64,000 nt of DNA from Beroe forskalii. Its lineage: Eukaryota; Ctenophora; Nuda; Beroida; Beroidae. Positions 31,831-43,466 of the stretch are shown one piece after another. How positions within the stretch are numbered: position 1 is the first letter of the stretch; every line of letters starts with the position of its first letter. The DNA lies in contig WFMF01000410.1 in the NCBI GenBank assembly GCA_011033025.1, positions 62,001-126,000 of the forward strand, read 5' to 3'. The notes beneath the pieces are model-generated. The model was given only the letters and a program-made list of their open reading frames with translations. It had not been told where the DNA came from and ran no database searches. The translations under genes and the position numbers were made by a program.

Positions 31831-33029
31831 TGCATCCGGATTGCGACACGCAAATTCGGGTGTATCCGGATTGTGAAACAATGGTGATCTGGTTGCATCT
31901 GGATTGCGACACTCAATTCCGGTTGCATCCAGATTGCGACAAGCAAATTCGGTTGCATCCAGATTGCGACAAGCAAATTCGGTTGCATCCGTATTGCAAC
32001 ACGCAAATTCGGTTGCATCCCGGCATCCGTATTGCGACACGCAAATTCGGTTGCATCCGTATTGCGACACTCAAATTCGGTTGCATCCGTATTGCGACAC
32101 GCAAATTCGGTTGCATCCGTATTGCGACACGCAAATTCGGTTGCATCCGTATTGCGACACGCAAATTCGGTTGCATCCGTATTACGACACGCAAACCCGG
32201 TTGCATCCGTATTGCGCACACAAATCCGGTTGCATCCGTATTCATATTGCGACAAGCAAATCCGGTTGCATACGTATTGCGACACGCAAATCTGGTTGCA
32301 TCCGTATTGCGACACGCAAATCCGGTTGCATCCGTATTGTGACACGCAAATCCGGTTGCATCAGTATTGCGACACGCAAATCCAGTTGCATCCGGATTTC
32401 GACACAAAAATTCGATTGCATCCGGATTGCGACACGCAATTCCGGTTGCATCCGGATTGCGACAAGCAAAATCGGTTGCATCCGGATGGCGACACGAAAT
32501 TATGGTTGCATCCGGATTGCGACACGAAATTATGGTTGCATCCGGATTGCGACACGAAATTCCGGTTGCATCCGAATTGTGATACGCAATTCTGATTGCA
32601 TCCGGATTGCGACACGCAATTCCGGTTGCATCCAAATTGTGGTACGCAATTCCGGTTGCATCCGAATTATGATACGCAATTCCGGTTGCATCCGAATTGT
32701 GATACGCAATTCCGGTTGCATCCAGATTGCAACACGCAATTCCGGTTGCACCCGGATTGCAACACGCAATTCCGGTTGCACCCGGATTGCGACACGCAAT
32801 TCCGGTTGCATGATCCGGATTGCGGTACTCAATTTCGGTTGTAACAGGATTGCGGCACGCAATTCCGGTTATACCCGAATTGCGACACGCAATTCTGGTT
32901 GCATGATCCGGATTGTGGTACTCAATTTCGGTTGTAACAGGATTGCGGCACCTGCCACCTTATATCCGGTTATATCTGTACTGCGACACTCAATTTTTGT
33001 TCCATCCGGATTGCGACGCGCAATCCTGG

Positions 33030-33277
33030 GTCAGTCTCCCATATAAACGGGAGCCTTCATTATCTATGACAATGACGTCACTCAGAAAAATATAATTAAG
33101 CGCATCTAGCGCTATAAGCAGTGAGGTTAGGGTTCTGTTTAGGGTCAGGATTAGTTAGGTTTAGGATAAGGATTAAGGTTAGGGTTTTGGTTAGGGCAAT
33201 GGTTAGGTTTAGGATACAGAAAAATTGACGTTTCGATCTGTGACGTCACTCAGAGCCGTTTATATGGGAGACATACC
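33030..33277. mobile_element. MITE inserted in satellite, copy B
   Basis: This is the same element at the same satellite position with the same CAATCCTGG flanks. Its left end here is GTCAGTCTCCCATATAAACG, which matches the right end (CCGTTTATATGGGAGAC) better than copy A does. The shared insertion shows that the satellite block was duplicated after the transposon landed. Confidence 0.8.
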
Positions 33278-33394
33278 CAATCCTGGTTGCATCTGCATTG
33301 CGATATGCAATTCCGGTTCGACGGATCCGTTGCCCCGTCTATTTCTTCTGACTGGATGGCGAGGTTGCAAAGTGACGTCCAAATGTGGAACGTT

Positions 33395-34285
33395 GCGCCT
33401 TGCTAAACACGTATATCCTGTGTAGCTCGCGGCGCTTCCCCTGTAGGAAGCGCGTAGGAAAAGCGCATACACACCTATGCGGGCTTAGGAACGTTGCGCC
33501 GCACGCGAGGGTAGGGTAACATCCTACGAATTCCGGTTGAATCCGGGCTGCGACACGCAATTCTAGTTGCATCCGTGATCCGGATTGCGACACGCATTAT
33601 GATTACGCACTTTCGGTTGCATCCGCCATATCCAGATTGTGACATAAGATTCCGACTGCATCCAGATTGTTATTTGGTGAAACCAAGCACGCTGATGCAG
33701 CCATGATCAAGCGATTGTGTGACTGAGTGGTGCTTGCTTAACATTATGTTAGTCTCTGGTCAGGCGCGCTTGACAAACGTGACGGGCGACGTCCGTCCCC
33801 ATATTTTTTCTGCGAGTTGGGTGACGTCCAAATTGGCAAAGCGTGCGTACTTGTCGTACGATGTATTGATGGATTTCTCCCATCCCTGCGCGCAACACTC
33901 GGAGGTTTGGAGGGTCGTGTTGCATACTCCCCGCGGAAAACCTTGCGTGCGCGGCGGAGGGTAGGGTAACATCTTACAATACGATGTATGACCCGCTGAG
34001 GCCAGCCGCGCGGCACTGATTCTCAAGAGGGTCTGTCAACGCCCGCGCCAGACAACGCGCGTACGCGCACCTTTGCGGGCTTACCACATGTTACGTCAGC
34101 GAGAGGATCTGTCAACGCCAGACAAGCGTACGCGCGCAGCGCTCCCCAGCGGGAAGCATGCAGCGTTCCTAAGCCCGCATAGGAGTGTGTACGTGCCGCG
34201 CGCGCTTCCCTATGGCCACGGGACAAACTGTGTTGGGGAAGCGCGCGCGCGAGCCACACAAGGATATACGTGTTTAGGAGAACAA
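33395..34285. mobile_element. GC-rich block with inverted ends, copy B
   Basis: This is the second copy of the foldback-like block, carried along by the higher-order duplication. The left arm is slightly shortened (GTATATCCTGTGTAGCTCGC), and the central segment differs at 33756-33842. Confidence 0.6.
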
Positions 34286-35455
34286 ATTTGGTTGCATCCG
34301 GATTGCGACACGCAAATTCGGGTGTATCCGGATTGTGAAACGTAATTGATTCGGTTGCATCTGGATTGCGACACTCAATTCCGGTTGCATCCAGATTGCG
34401 ACAAGCAAATTCGGTTGCATCCAGATTGCGACAAGCAAATTCGGTTGCATCCGTATTGCGACACGCAAATTCGGTTGCATCCCGGCATCCGTATTGCGAC
34501 ACGCAAATTCGGTTGCATCCGTATTGCGACACTCAAATTCGGTTGCATCCGTATTGCGACACGCAAATTCGGTTGCATCCGTATTGCGACACGCAAATTC
34601 GGTTGCATCCGTATTGCGACACGCAAATTCGGTTGCATCCGTATTACGACACGCAAACCCGGTTGCATCCGTATTGCGCACACAAATCCGGTTGCATCCG
34701 TATTCATATTGCGACAAGCAAATCCGGTTGCATCCGGATTGCGACACGCAATTCTGGTTGCATCCGGATTGCGACACGGAATTCCGGTTGCATCCGGATT
34801 GCGACACGGAATTCCGGTTGCATCCGGATTGCGACACGCAAATTCGGTTGTATCCGGATTTCGACACGCAAATTCGGTTGTATCCGGATTTCGACACGCA
34901 ATTTCGGTTGCATCCGGATTGCGACAAGCAAAATTTCGGTTGCATCCGGATGGCGACACGCAATTCTGGTTCTATCACGCAAAACCGGTTGCATCCGGTT
35001 TGCTACACGCAATACCGGTTGCGACACGCAAATCGGGTTGCATCCTGGTTGCGACACGTAATAACGGTTGCATCCGGATTCCAGAACGCAATAATGGCTG
35101 CACCCGTATTGTGACACGCAATTCCGTTGCATCCGGGTAGCGACACGAAATACCGGTTGCATGCGGATTGCGACATGCAATTTCGGTTGCATCCGGGTTG
35201 CGAAACGCAATTCCGGTTGCATTCGGATTGCGACACGCAAGTTCGATTTCATCCGGATTGTGAACTGCAAATCCAGTCGCATCCAGATTGCGACACGCAA
35301 TTCCGGTTGGATCCGGATTGCAACACGAAATTCCGGTTGCATCCGGATTGCGACACGCAATTCCGATTGCATCCGGATTACGACACGGAATTTCGGTCGC
35401 ATCCAGATTGCGACACGCAATCCCGGTTGCATCTGGGTTCTGACACGGAGTTCCT

Positions 35456-36687
35456 ATTACGACGATTGTGATTATATAGCCAAGATTTCGATTATACGAG
35501 AACTTATTGAAAGATCGTATGTTGATATTCTGAAGAGGGGTTTGCATATGCTGACGTTGAGAGCCTTGATGTATTGTCAACAGATGGAAGAAGGAGGGGT
35601 GGGGTCTAAAATCACCAAAATTTTATGACGCGGGTAAAATTTAATTGCCAGTTTGCCCATGAAACCCAACGCAAAAGGCCAAGACCAACTCAGACACCAC
35701 AGTTGGGAACTTTGTCCAAAAATGATTACCTTAATTAAGTCCAAGCTTGCATGATATTCGTTGTCATGAAGAAAATTATTTCAACCTAAAATAGTCCTTT
35801 AAACTCTAACTTTAGGCTGTAGCTTCCCAGCTAATGAGCCATGTTCTCTCAACAATATCTCAACAAATTCCACTAAGGTCCAACTCCAAGGTGTGACTCT
35901 GGATTTATTATTTCTGGCAAACTGCCAAACTGGTAGAATTTCCAGGAATTGGGCAGAAGCCTGGATACCGCGCACAATAACAGCAGTAGAAATGGAATAG
36001 CTACCCAAACATTAGCTGGTCGAGAGTGACGTCATTATCATAGCTTAGAACGAGAAATTGATGAGGTCTGCGTTATTCAATATTCATGAATAGCCTACAA
36101 AATAGCACAGGTGTGACTGTGGACCACATGGTCTGCAGCTTTGTCATTTGCTGGTGACGCAATAATATATACGCCTCTTGTTGTAATATGATGATGTTAT
36201 ATAGCTATATAGCTGCACAAAAGCGATGGCTCCCGGCCAGTTCTCCAAATATTAGCTATTGTCCATGTTGCAGCCATCGATTTGCTTATGCTATTTCTTT
36301 GAATACATAATTCGGAATAATTGTATTTGATTTATTGACATTCGAGGCTTTCCGTTGGATGGTAAACATAACTTTTAGCTTTACTTTTAGTTGCTTAGTG
36401 TATACCCTACTTATTTGTGCTTTTTTTGAAGCACAAACGATGTTTTAACAGGCAATTCCTTTATTTACAAAATTTTCTGAAGAAGTGGAGAGATTGCTGT
36501 ACTGTCACACAAACTGTACTCGTGAAAGTGAAACTCTGGCAGCATGAAGCCACCATCTATCAGCCTCCAAATGCAGTTTGAATAAACGAAAAATATTGAA
36601 AATTGTTGATGAATCACTGATTGTAATCTTTTTTCTCTTCATCCTCATTTTAACACCAGCTAAAAATTTGAGATAGGAAATTAAAGC
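35456..36687. other. Intergenic DNA between satellite and amidotransferase gene
   Basis: No supported gene. It contains one GAGAGTGACGTCATTATCA repeat copy (36022-36040). The rest is ordinary AT-rich sequence and presumably includes the promoter of the gene starting at 36688. Confidence 0.5.
36022..36070 (+). repeat. Dispersed repeat copy 3
   Basis: GAGAGTGACGTCATTATCA, then TAGCTTAGAACGAGAAATTG, then ATGAGGTC. It is intergenic, 620 bases upstream of the amidotransferase-like gene. Confidence 0.7.
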
Positions 36688-38604
36688 ATGATTATAGGTG
36701 TAATTATCTGTGATGGTCACGAAAAGTGGCAATCAGTGTACAAAGAGAACTGCGACAGGTAAAATTCATTCATTTTTCAAGATTTTCTAAATTTGAGGAA
36801 CGTATCAGAACATCAAATAAACTAGAAATTTAATGGCCCTTCGTTGAAATTATGATAAAATTATCCACAGATGTTTCAAAAGGGGAAGACCTGACATTGA
36901 AATCCAGCTCTTCCAAGCTTGGAATGGAGAAATGCCAACGCTAGAAAACACCAAGCACCTCACGGGTCTAATCTGCCTGGGGTCTGCCTACATGGCCTCC
37001 AATTGCGAACACATTGACTGGATGAGGGAACTCTGCGATTTCTACAGAGAGATCCCAAACACTCATCTTAAGGTAGGATGTACAATCAGGATGATAATAG
37101 GTCGAGAATCATAAATCATAGCAGAGATTCATTACCAAAACAGAATTTGTCACTTGGTTGCAAATTCAGGGCATAATTCTCCCAAAAAATAAATTCAAAT
37201 TTCAGTTGGTAGCGATCTGCTTCAGTCATCAGCTGATAAACAAGGCTTTTGGAGGAACAGTGGGTCAAACAGATGGGAAGTTTGTCTTTGGGTCAGATTC
37301 CGTTAATTTCAAGGATCACATTCAGTTAGATGGGGTGTTGCCGGGACTTGCTGCCAAGTGAGAAGAAATCGTGGAAATTACTGGAGTCTCACCGAGAGGA
37401 GGCAAGTTGCTTACATTATTCATTTCCCACTTACTTACTCAATTACTTACTAATTTCTTTTCTCACTTCTTTTCTTACTTCTTTACTTAATTATTTACTT
37501 CTTTACTTCCTTACTTATTTACTTACTTACTAAGTTTCTTACTTACTTTCTTACTAAACAAGTAATTAAGCAATTAATTAAATGAAGCGCGCGTAAATGC
37601 GCGCGCGCGCGCGCGCGCGCGCGCGCGCGCGCGCGTAAGTAAGCGCGAAGTAAATAAGCGTAAATAGCGCGCGCGTAAAGCGCGCGCGCGCGCGCGCAGT
37701 AAGTAAATGCGCGCGCGCGCGGGGCGACGCGCGCGCGCGCGCGCGCGCGCGCGCGCCGCGCGCGCGCGCAAGAGTAAGTAAGCGCGCGCGCGCGCGCGCG
37801 CGCGCGCGCGCGTTAGTAAGTAAGTAAGCGTTAGCGCGCGCGCGCGCGCGCGCGCGCGCGCGCGCGCGCGCGCGCGCGCGTAAGTAAGCGTAAGTAAGTA
37901 AGTAAGTAAGTAAGTAAAACGTTTATCTTATATCTCAGTAATTTACACACTCATTCACTTACTCAAGTACTTATTTCAGTTTCTGATATAACTTACTCCA
38001 TAATAAATAGTTATCACTGATTTTTCTACTAATCTACAACTTACTCAAAATTCACTTTTTCTTACTTGAGCTTACGAACCAATTCATAGCTCACTTCCTT
38101 ACTTATTGACATCATTACCTCCCAGGTTAAGACCTTGCCACCAGGGGCAAAACTCCTCGGATCTTCCGAGCGCTGTGTCAATGAAATAGTGCTGGTGAGG
38201 CACAACATTCTCACCTTCCAAGGTAAGCCATCAAATTAAGTAGCTCATTCAAAACCAATTTGAGGATTTAATAAGTTGGCTTATAAGACGAAAACAGTTC
38301 TTTCCAATGTTGCAAAGAGTCGGAAATCGGGATTACGATTTGAGATTTCCGATAGGTCAGAAAATAAATGACGATGAGAAAGATTTGAAGAAGGTATTCG
38401 TAATCACTACCACAGCCTGAAAAATAAACTCCCTCTTCAGGGCACCCAGACCTTACGTCTGACCTGATGATGGAGAAGATATGGCCAGCTACCCTGGTGA
38501 AAGGGTTCCTTGAGAAGGAGGAGGAGATGGATGTCAGACGAGAAATGGAAAACCTGGATACTGATGCAGCTCTGGATTTGATAGAACAGTTCTTTAGATC
38601 TTAG
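36688..38604 (+). CDS. Class I glutamine-amidotransferase-like protein, five exons, one frameshift
   Basis: Exons 36688-36758, 36871-37072, 37206-37401, 38126-38222 and 38441-38604 give about 242 residues, normal for stand-alone GATase1-like proteins. The protein begins MIIGVIICDGHEKWQSVY. The nucleophile motif is VAICFSHQLI (Cys in the GxCxGxQ-type elbow). The catalytic His follows in LTFQGHPDLT, where the usual His-Pro-Glu is His-Pro-Asp. The piece KLLESHREE/VKTLPPGAKLLGSSE is the conserved stretch before it. Exon 3 starts in one frame (through KDHIQLDG) and must end one base shifted (LLPSEKKSWKLLESHREE). So there is a +1 frameshift around 37330-37350, or an assembly error. Intron 3 is GC-AG. 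Substrate unknown. Confidence 0.8.
37402..38125 (+). other. GC-AG intron filled with (GC)n and (AAGT)n repeats
   Basis: The exon ends GAG and the intron begins GCAAGT, the classic GC-AG donor consensus. It ends CCCAG before GTTAAGACC. In phase 0 the join gives HREE/VKTLPPG. The body is CTTACTTACTT repeats, then about 300 bases of GCGCGC tracts broken by TAAGTAAG (37588-37900). Confidence 0.85.
37588..37912. repeat. Long (GC)n tracts alternating with (TAAG)n
   Basis: Uninterrupted alternating purine-pyrimidine GCGCGC runs of 15-55 bases are separated by AAGTAAGTAAG spacers. Such sequence favours Z-DNA and is also prone to length error in assemblies. Confidence 0.95.
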
Positions 38605-41600
38605 GTTTTTTAGAAAGTAGGAATATTCTAAGGTCTTAGGAAGTTTTAGAATTTTAGGAAGTTGATATTTACTTTTAGGCTTATTTAGGATGATTTAAAT
38701 TTTGCAGTAAAAAATTCCAGGGATTTTATTGACGAAATCTATAATATTTGAGGTGGATTAATTAAATTGTCTTAGGTCGTTCTACGATGGACAAATCTTG
38801 ATAGGTTGATATTTACTTTTAGGCAAATTAGGTGTTGATTATCTATGCTCATCATAATATTTATTTTTCATTGTATTTTCTTTTTTTGATTTTAAGAAAG
38901 TTTAAGAAAGGTAGGTATGGTGCTTACCTACCATAGGATATTGAATAAGGTTACTCATCACTATTGTGAACTACCAGTAACTGACAACTGATTCAGTGAT
39001 TCCAGTGAGATATTCTGATGAAAGTTGAAACTATGCTAGGTCAAGAACTGATTTGCATGTTTGTATGTTAGAAGTTTTAAATAGGTCAAATATTATTTTA
39101 AATTTAATAATTGTAGGATCAAACGATTGTTTTTCGTATTTATGATAATACGTGGTCCGGACAGGATTTTTTGAAAGTTTCGTTGATTTTCTCTCAACGA
39201 AACGAATTTAAAACTGATTAGCCAGTTCAAATTATGACCAGTATCTCAATCTTTCTTTTCTCTTGGAAAATTTGAGGTAGCTCAGCTGATATTCGAAGAA
39301 ATTCGATCATATTCCGATATTTGGAATTGGGATATCACCCAGAAAATTATTATGAATTCTGTATTTCTATTTGAACATGAATTCAGACTAGATTCCCAGG
39401 AACATTATTTACTTTGTTAATGATCGGCCACTTATCTGGTCAATTTAGCAATTTAGGATCAATTATCATCTAATTTACTATCAATTATATCGCTATTCAG
39501 TCTATGTAATTAGTCAATTTCAACTTAGTAACTATAATATGATATATTTGTCATTCTTTAATCAATTCTATTTAGTGGGAATTTTGAGATGATTATTGTA
39601 AATTTTTATAAGGTTAGGACAGCACAATTTCTTAAAGGGTACCATATGACCAGTTTTAATTTCGTTTCCGCCATTCTTTCTTGCATTTTTAGTATTTCCT
39701 TGAGTAGTAGGTAAATGATTAAAGTGGCCACTGAGGGATAGAATTTGTTAAGTTTGATTGGGAATTTCATAGTGTGTCCTTGTTATGTATGATGGTTTTA
39801 GAAAGTTTGTATCTGATTGAGCTTAGATTTTTAACTTCTCCTCCTATTCAAATAGAAGTTTATGCAATTATGGCACTACGCCAATTGGCAGAAATGCCAC
39901 CTGGAAGCTATATTTCAGGACTGAAAATACCTTATTACATGAAATTAAGAAAGCAGTTAATTAAGAAACCGGGCAAAAAAGTTTCTTAATAAACTGCTTC
40001 TTAATTAGATGTTTCTTTAATTATATGTGGATTAATTTTATGTACCTTAATTTCGTGACTCTTAATTTAATGTAATATTATTTCTACATTAATATTTAAA
40101 AATTTGTATTTCGAAAGCCATAAAAGACTCAAGAAACACCTCATTTGACTTAATCTTAGATCCTTTTTCCGGGTTGAGCACGTAATTTGAGAATTTGACA
40201 AACTTATAAAGCGGTTTCATTGAAATTTTATTATATTTAGTACTCGTCATTCATTAATCTCATGCATATTGCATTTCAATTATTGCTTAATTGCTCGTCT
40301 GAGGAAAAAGTTTCAGCAACAAATGTTCTCATTCTATGGAGCTATAAAAGTTTCTTAATTTATTCCAGATCCAAAATAGTTTCTTAATTAATTTTCAGCC
40401 TTAAAAAAGTTTCTTAATTTGATGCTTTCGTATTTTCCTGACGATAAATTAGTTGCTTACTAAATTTGTTACAATAAGGTATGCCAACAAAAATGTCTAC
40501 TGAAGTTATGATCATCATCCAAAATAACCATCAAACTTGGACACTGATCACAATTTTTGGAGAAACTTATTCCTTCTTCCGGGCCAATGAAACCATTGAA
40601 TGACATAAAATTCGAAAAAAAGTCTCATGCGAATATTTCTCACCATAATCACACGATTATATGTAATCACACATACATTTTATGTTTTATTTTTTACACG
40701 TTTACGAACATGGATTATATTTTATCCGTTGATTGGATTACATTTCTAATCAAATCATCACGTTATAATCTTATCGTGTCGATGATGAAATCTCACACTT
40801 CGTAAGAACACATATTTTTTAATTTTGGTTTGTCTCCGGTCCCTTGGTTTCCGGGCTTCCTTCATCATCATCGTGTTCGTTTAAATTATCCAGGCCCTTT
40901 TGTTGTCCGGGAAAAATCGGTTCCTCGAAGTCGATCGACATCCGTTGCGATCGCGACCATTCTGTTCTCTTGCAGATTTCGTTTTCAATAATCTGATATT
41001 TAAAAAAATTAATTCATGTTTTGTAGATTTAAATGAGCAGAATAAATCATTTTTTGAGTATACAGTATACTTCAGCATTTCATATTATTCTTGTCATGAA
41101 TTATTCTTCATAATATTTCATGAGTTCGTTGATTCCAATCACCACCCTGCAGATTTTGTTTTCAATGTAATTGAACATAACTTTCTTATTAAAACACCGA
41201 AACATGAGTTGGTCGAATCACCGCAACTTTGTTCTGTGTTTTGTACCTTGAAAATAAGCAGAAGAAATCATATTTTTGGTGTGAATTTCTACATAGGGGA
41301 GTTAAATAATAAATCATGAGTTCGTTGATTCCAATAACACCCCACCCATATTTACTGGGCGTGTCACAATATGGCACTACCAGCTGGCCCACAGTAAATT
41401 ATATTATTCAGTCTGTTACGGAGAATATGTGAATTACATTCAAGTTCAGTGCATCATATTAAACATATTTGATTAAAGTCCCGTTCAGCATAAAAGCTCG
41501 TCGCTGTAATATTAAGTTCTGTAATTGACGTCACAGTATAACAGAATCATAATATTATTATCATTAATATGCGATTTCTTGACGTAAGCAAGCCCAGTTG

Positions 41601-41826
41601 GCCCCCCAGTTGGTACACAGTTCCAGTTCACACTTTCACATGTCAAGTTGCCCACAAAACATTCGGGGATGAAGTCTCTGAAATTCCCATTTCCCCAACC
41701 AATTATTCAATTACTTCGTGACGCAGTCAAGTCACGAAGTTAGGAAATAAACGTAGAATTATTATTGGCCGTTGGGAAACAAACTACCAGTAAAATCGCA
41801 TTTCTTGTGGAGGAATTGAGTAAGCT
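38605..41826. other. AT-rich intergenic DNA
   Basis: No supported gene. Repeated AAGTTTCTTAATTTA phrases occur at 39950-40430. A roughly 180-190 bp direct duplication lies at about 40970-41345 (GCAGATTTYGTTTTCAAT and CATGAGTTCGTTGATTCCAA both recur). A TGACGTCA octamer is at 41526. The last few hundred bases should hold the promoter of the gene at 41827. Confidence 0.5.
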
Positions 41827-43466
41827 ATGACGAGAATGAGGGTGTTTTGGCACCTGGTCGGTGTGATGCTACTGGGCTACGTTTGCCAGACAGAAAACCT
41901 GCCAGACGAATTCAGCGAAACTTGGGTAATGTATATTCCCGGCAAAGTAATGTATAGTGTATAGTGTGTACTGTGTATTTATGCAGTGTACATTGTACAA
42001 TGTACAAGTAATCTAAATCTAGGTTGTTACACATTGACAATGTAAAATGTAAAGGAGAGGTAAAGTGGACTAGTCAGGACGGGTTTTCAAGGCTCAATAA
42101 ACGTTTTAATGGACTTTAGTCAAGATTCTAAGATGTCAGGGCACGCATTTCAAACCTCAATAAACGTTTTAATGGACTTTTGCAGATTCTAAGATGCCAG
42201 GACACGTATTTCAAACCTCAATGTTTTAATGGGCTGTAGTAAGATTCTAAGATGCCAGTACATGTATCTCAAATCTCAATAAACGTTTGAACACCTCAAT
42301 ATCTTCCCATTCCTAGGAGGAGGAAAGAGACTCGCCGTTTAGTCACGTGGTGGGAAGGCCGGGAGAGAACTGTGAAGAGGCTTGCTGGACTCAAGGTGAG
42401 TGGATAGAGCAAAGGAGAAACATGATTCAGCCTTCAGGGAGAAAGGGATCGAGCAAATAAGTGGATCAAACCAATAAATGATCAAGCAGATTTGGCACCG
42501 ATTGGTTAGAAAGATGAATCGTAGAGGCATCTAAAAATCGCACAACTTAACCCAGTGTCTTGTTTCATCCCCCCTCTCACTCCCCAAAGGTTACACCACG
42601 TGTATCTCGAACCCTGGACCTACTGATGAGGTGGTGGAGCAGCTTTATAATCTGGTGCGGTACGGTCAGATATCACTCTGGGACGCTTCCTGGACAGAGG
42701 TAGGTTGCAAGACTTTGATCCGGCCCGTTTCATGACTTTTTTATCCAAACAAACACAAGGAAATAAATTAGCGATAAATTACGAAATCCTGGGCACAGGG
42801 CAGGTCTGAATCCTAAAAAGCTGGGCATTTTGGCAGTTATAGAGGTAAGAACTTAAGAAGGGAGAAGAGCATCATTCAACCCTTCTCAGGACTACCACCC
42901 ACTGATCGAGGAGGATGGTAACTTTGTGGGTTGGGACGAGATACCGGAGGCTGGAGGGAGTTGTGCAGCGTATCCCCCACTGAAAAGTCAGAGAAGACTT
43001 TGCAGATGTACCGTCAGTAAGTAAAACATGTGAAGAAACCTTATCTCAATAACACTTATGAAATCTGAAATCTATGATGATGAGGAGGAGAAAATATCGA
43101 TTTATCTGAGCTGGAAAAAGGAATTGTGAAACTATTCTACTAAAAGGGGGCTCAGAAAAGCTCTATATGATCTCCATCCTCAGCCTTATGATCAACTCAA
43201 TTCTCCCTTTTCAACCCTATGATATCTCCCTCCCCTCAGCTGACTGCGAGGACACGTTCACCTTCTGCCGTATCCTCCGGTTCGTATGCGGTAAGTACGG
43301 CTACACCCGCAGCATGTGTCACGCCACCTGTTCCACCTGTGTGGATCTTCTTCACAGCGACCCGGAAACCTTCGCCACGTACGAAGGAGTGGAGAACGAA
43401 GCGGAAGAGTGGGGCGAGGGAGGCGAGTGGTTTGAGGGAGGGGATCACGAGGGATTCGCTCCGTGA
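41827..43466 (+). CDS. Secreted cysteine-rich protein with C-terminal ShKT domain
   Basis: Five exons (41827-41925, 42317-42395, 42590-42699, 42890-43016, 43240-43466) with GT-AG introns and consistent phase give about 213 residues. A signal peptide (RVFWHLVGVMLLGYVCQ) is followed by an N-terminal cysteine-containing region (GENCEEACWTQGYTTCISNP ... RRLCRCT). The last exon carries six cysteines with ShKT spacing, ending MCHATCSTC. An acidic Gly/Glu-rich tail follows (EWGEGGEWFEGGDHEGFAP). ShKT domains occur in anemone potassium-channel toxins but also in many proteases and non-toxic secreted proteins. Nothing here shows toxicity, and the Lys-Tyr dyad cannot be assigned with confidence. The N-terminal part resembles a Cys pattern seen in other extracellular proteins; its function is unknown. 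Confidence 0.8.
42060..42305 (+). repeat. ~70-bp tandem repeat (AATAAACGTTTTAATGGACT)
   Basis: Three to four imperfect units in the first intron of the ShKT gene share AATAAACGTTTTAATGGACT and AGATTCTAAGATGCCAGGAC. Confidence 0.7.

Larger units (their letters stand above)
30240..32275 (+). repeat. Higher-order duplication, copy A (~2.05 kb)
   Basis: Copy A runs from the AATTATGATACGCAATTC-type satellite units, through a transposon insertion and a GC-rich non-satellite block, into the CCGTATTGCGACACGC subfamily. The same order with near-identical sequence recurs about 2.4 kb downstream. Confidence 0.85.
32630..34735 (+). repeat. Higher-order duplication, copy B (~2.1 kb)
   Basis: This is the near-identical second copy. 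The main difference is at 33756-33842, where about 85 bases (containing GGTGACGTCCAAATTGGCAA) replace a shorter segment of copy A (31349-31378, GCGCGCTTCCCCGTAGGGAA). Confidence 0.85.
29338..35455. repeat. 30-bp satellite, each unit a hairpin, with higher-order duplication
   Basis: The satellite is built on a 30-bp unit that reads CCGGATTGCG, then ACA, then CGCAATTCCGG, then a TTGCAT spacer. The first and third parts are inverted copies, so each unit can fold into a roughly 10-bp stem with a 3-base loop. Pure arrays occupy about 29338-30613, 31825-33029 and 34285-35455. Local subfamilies (CCGTATTGCG...CGCAAATTCGG; ...CGAAATTATGG) occur in runs. Because 30 is a multiple of three and the unit has few stops, long reading frames appear in all six frames. 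They encode only decapeptide repeats and are not taken as genes. Confidence 0.95.

Noticed and set aside
29340..33046. Long overlapping reading frames (up to about 380 residues) in all six frames of the 30-bp repeat, such as DCDTQFRLHP, GCIRIATRNS and SGCNRNCVSQ repeats
   Set aside because: They follow from a 30-base period without stops. There is no start context, splice structure or frame preference, and neighbouring frames are equally open.
37574..37771. Arg/Ala-rich reading frame in the GC repeat
   Set aside because: Pure by-product of (GC)n sequence inside a proven intron.
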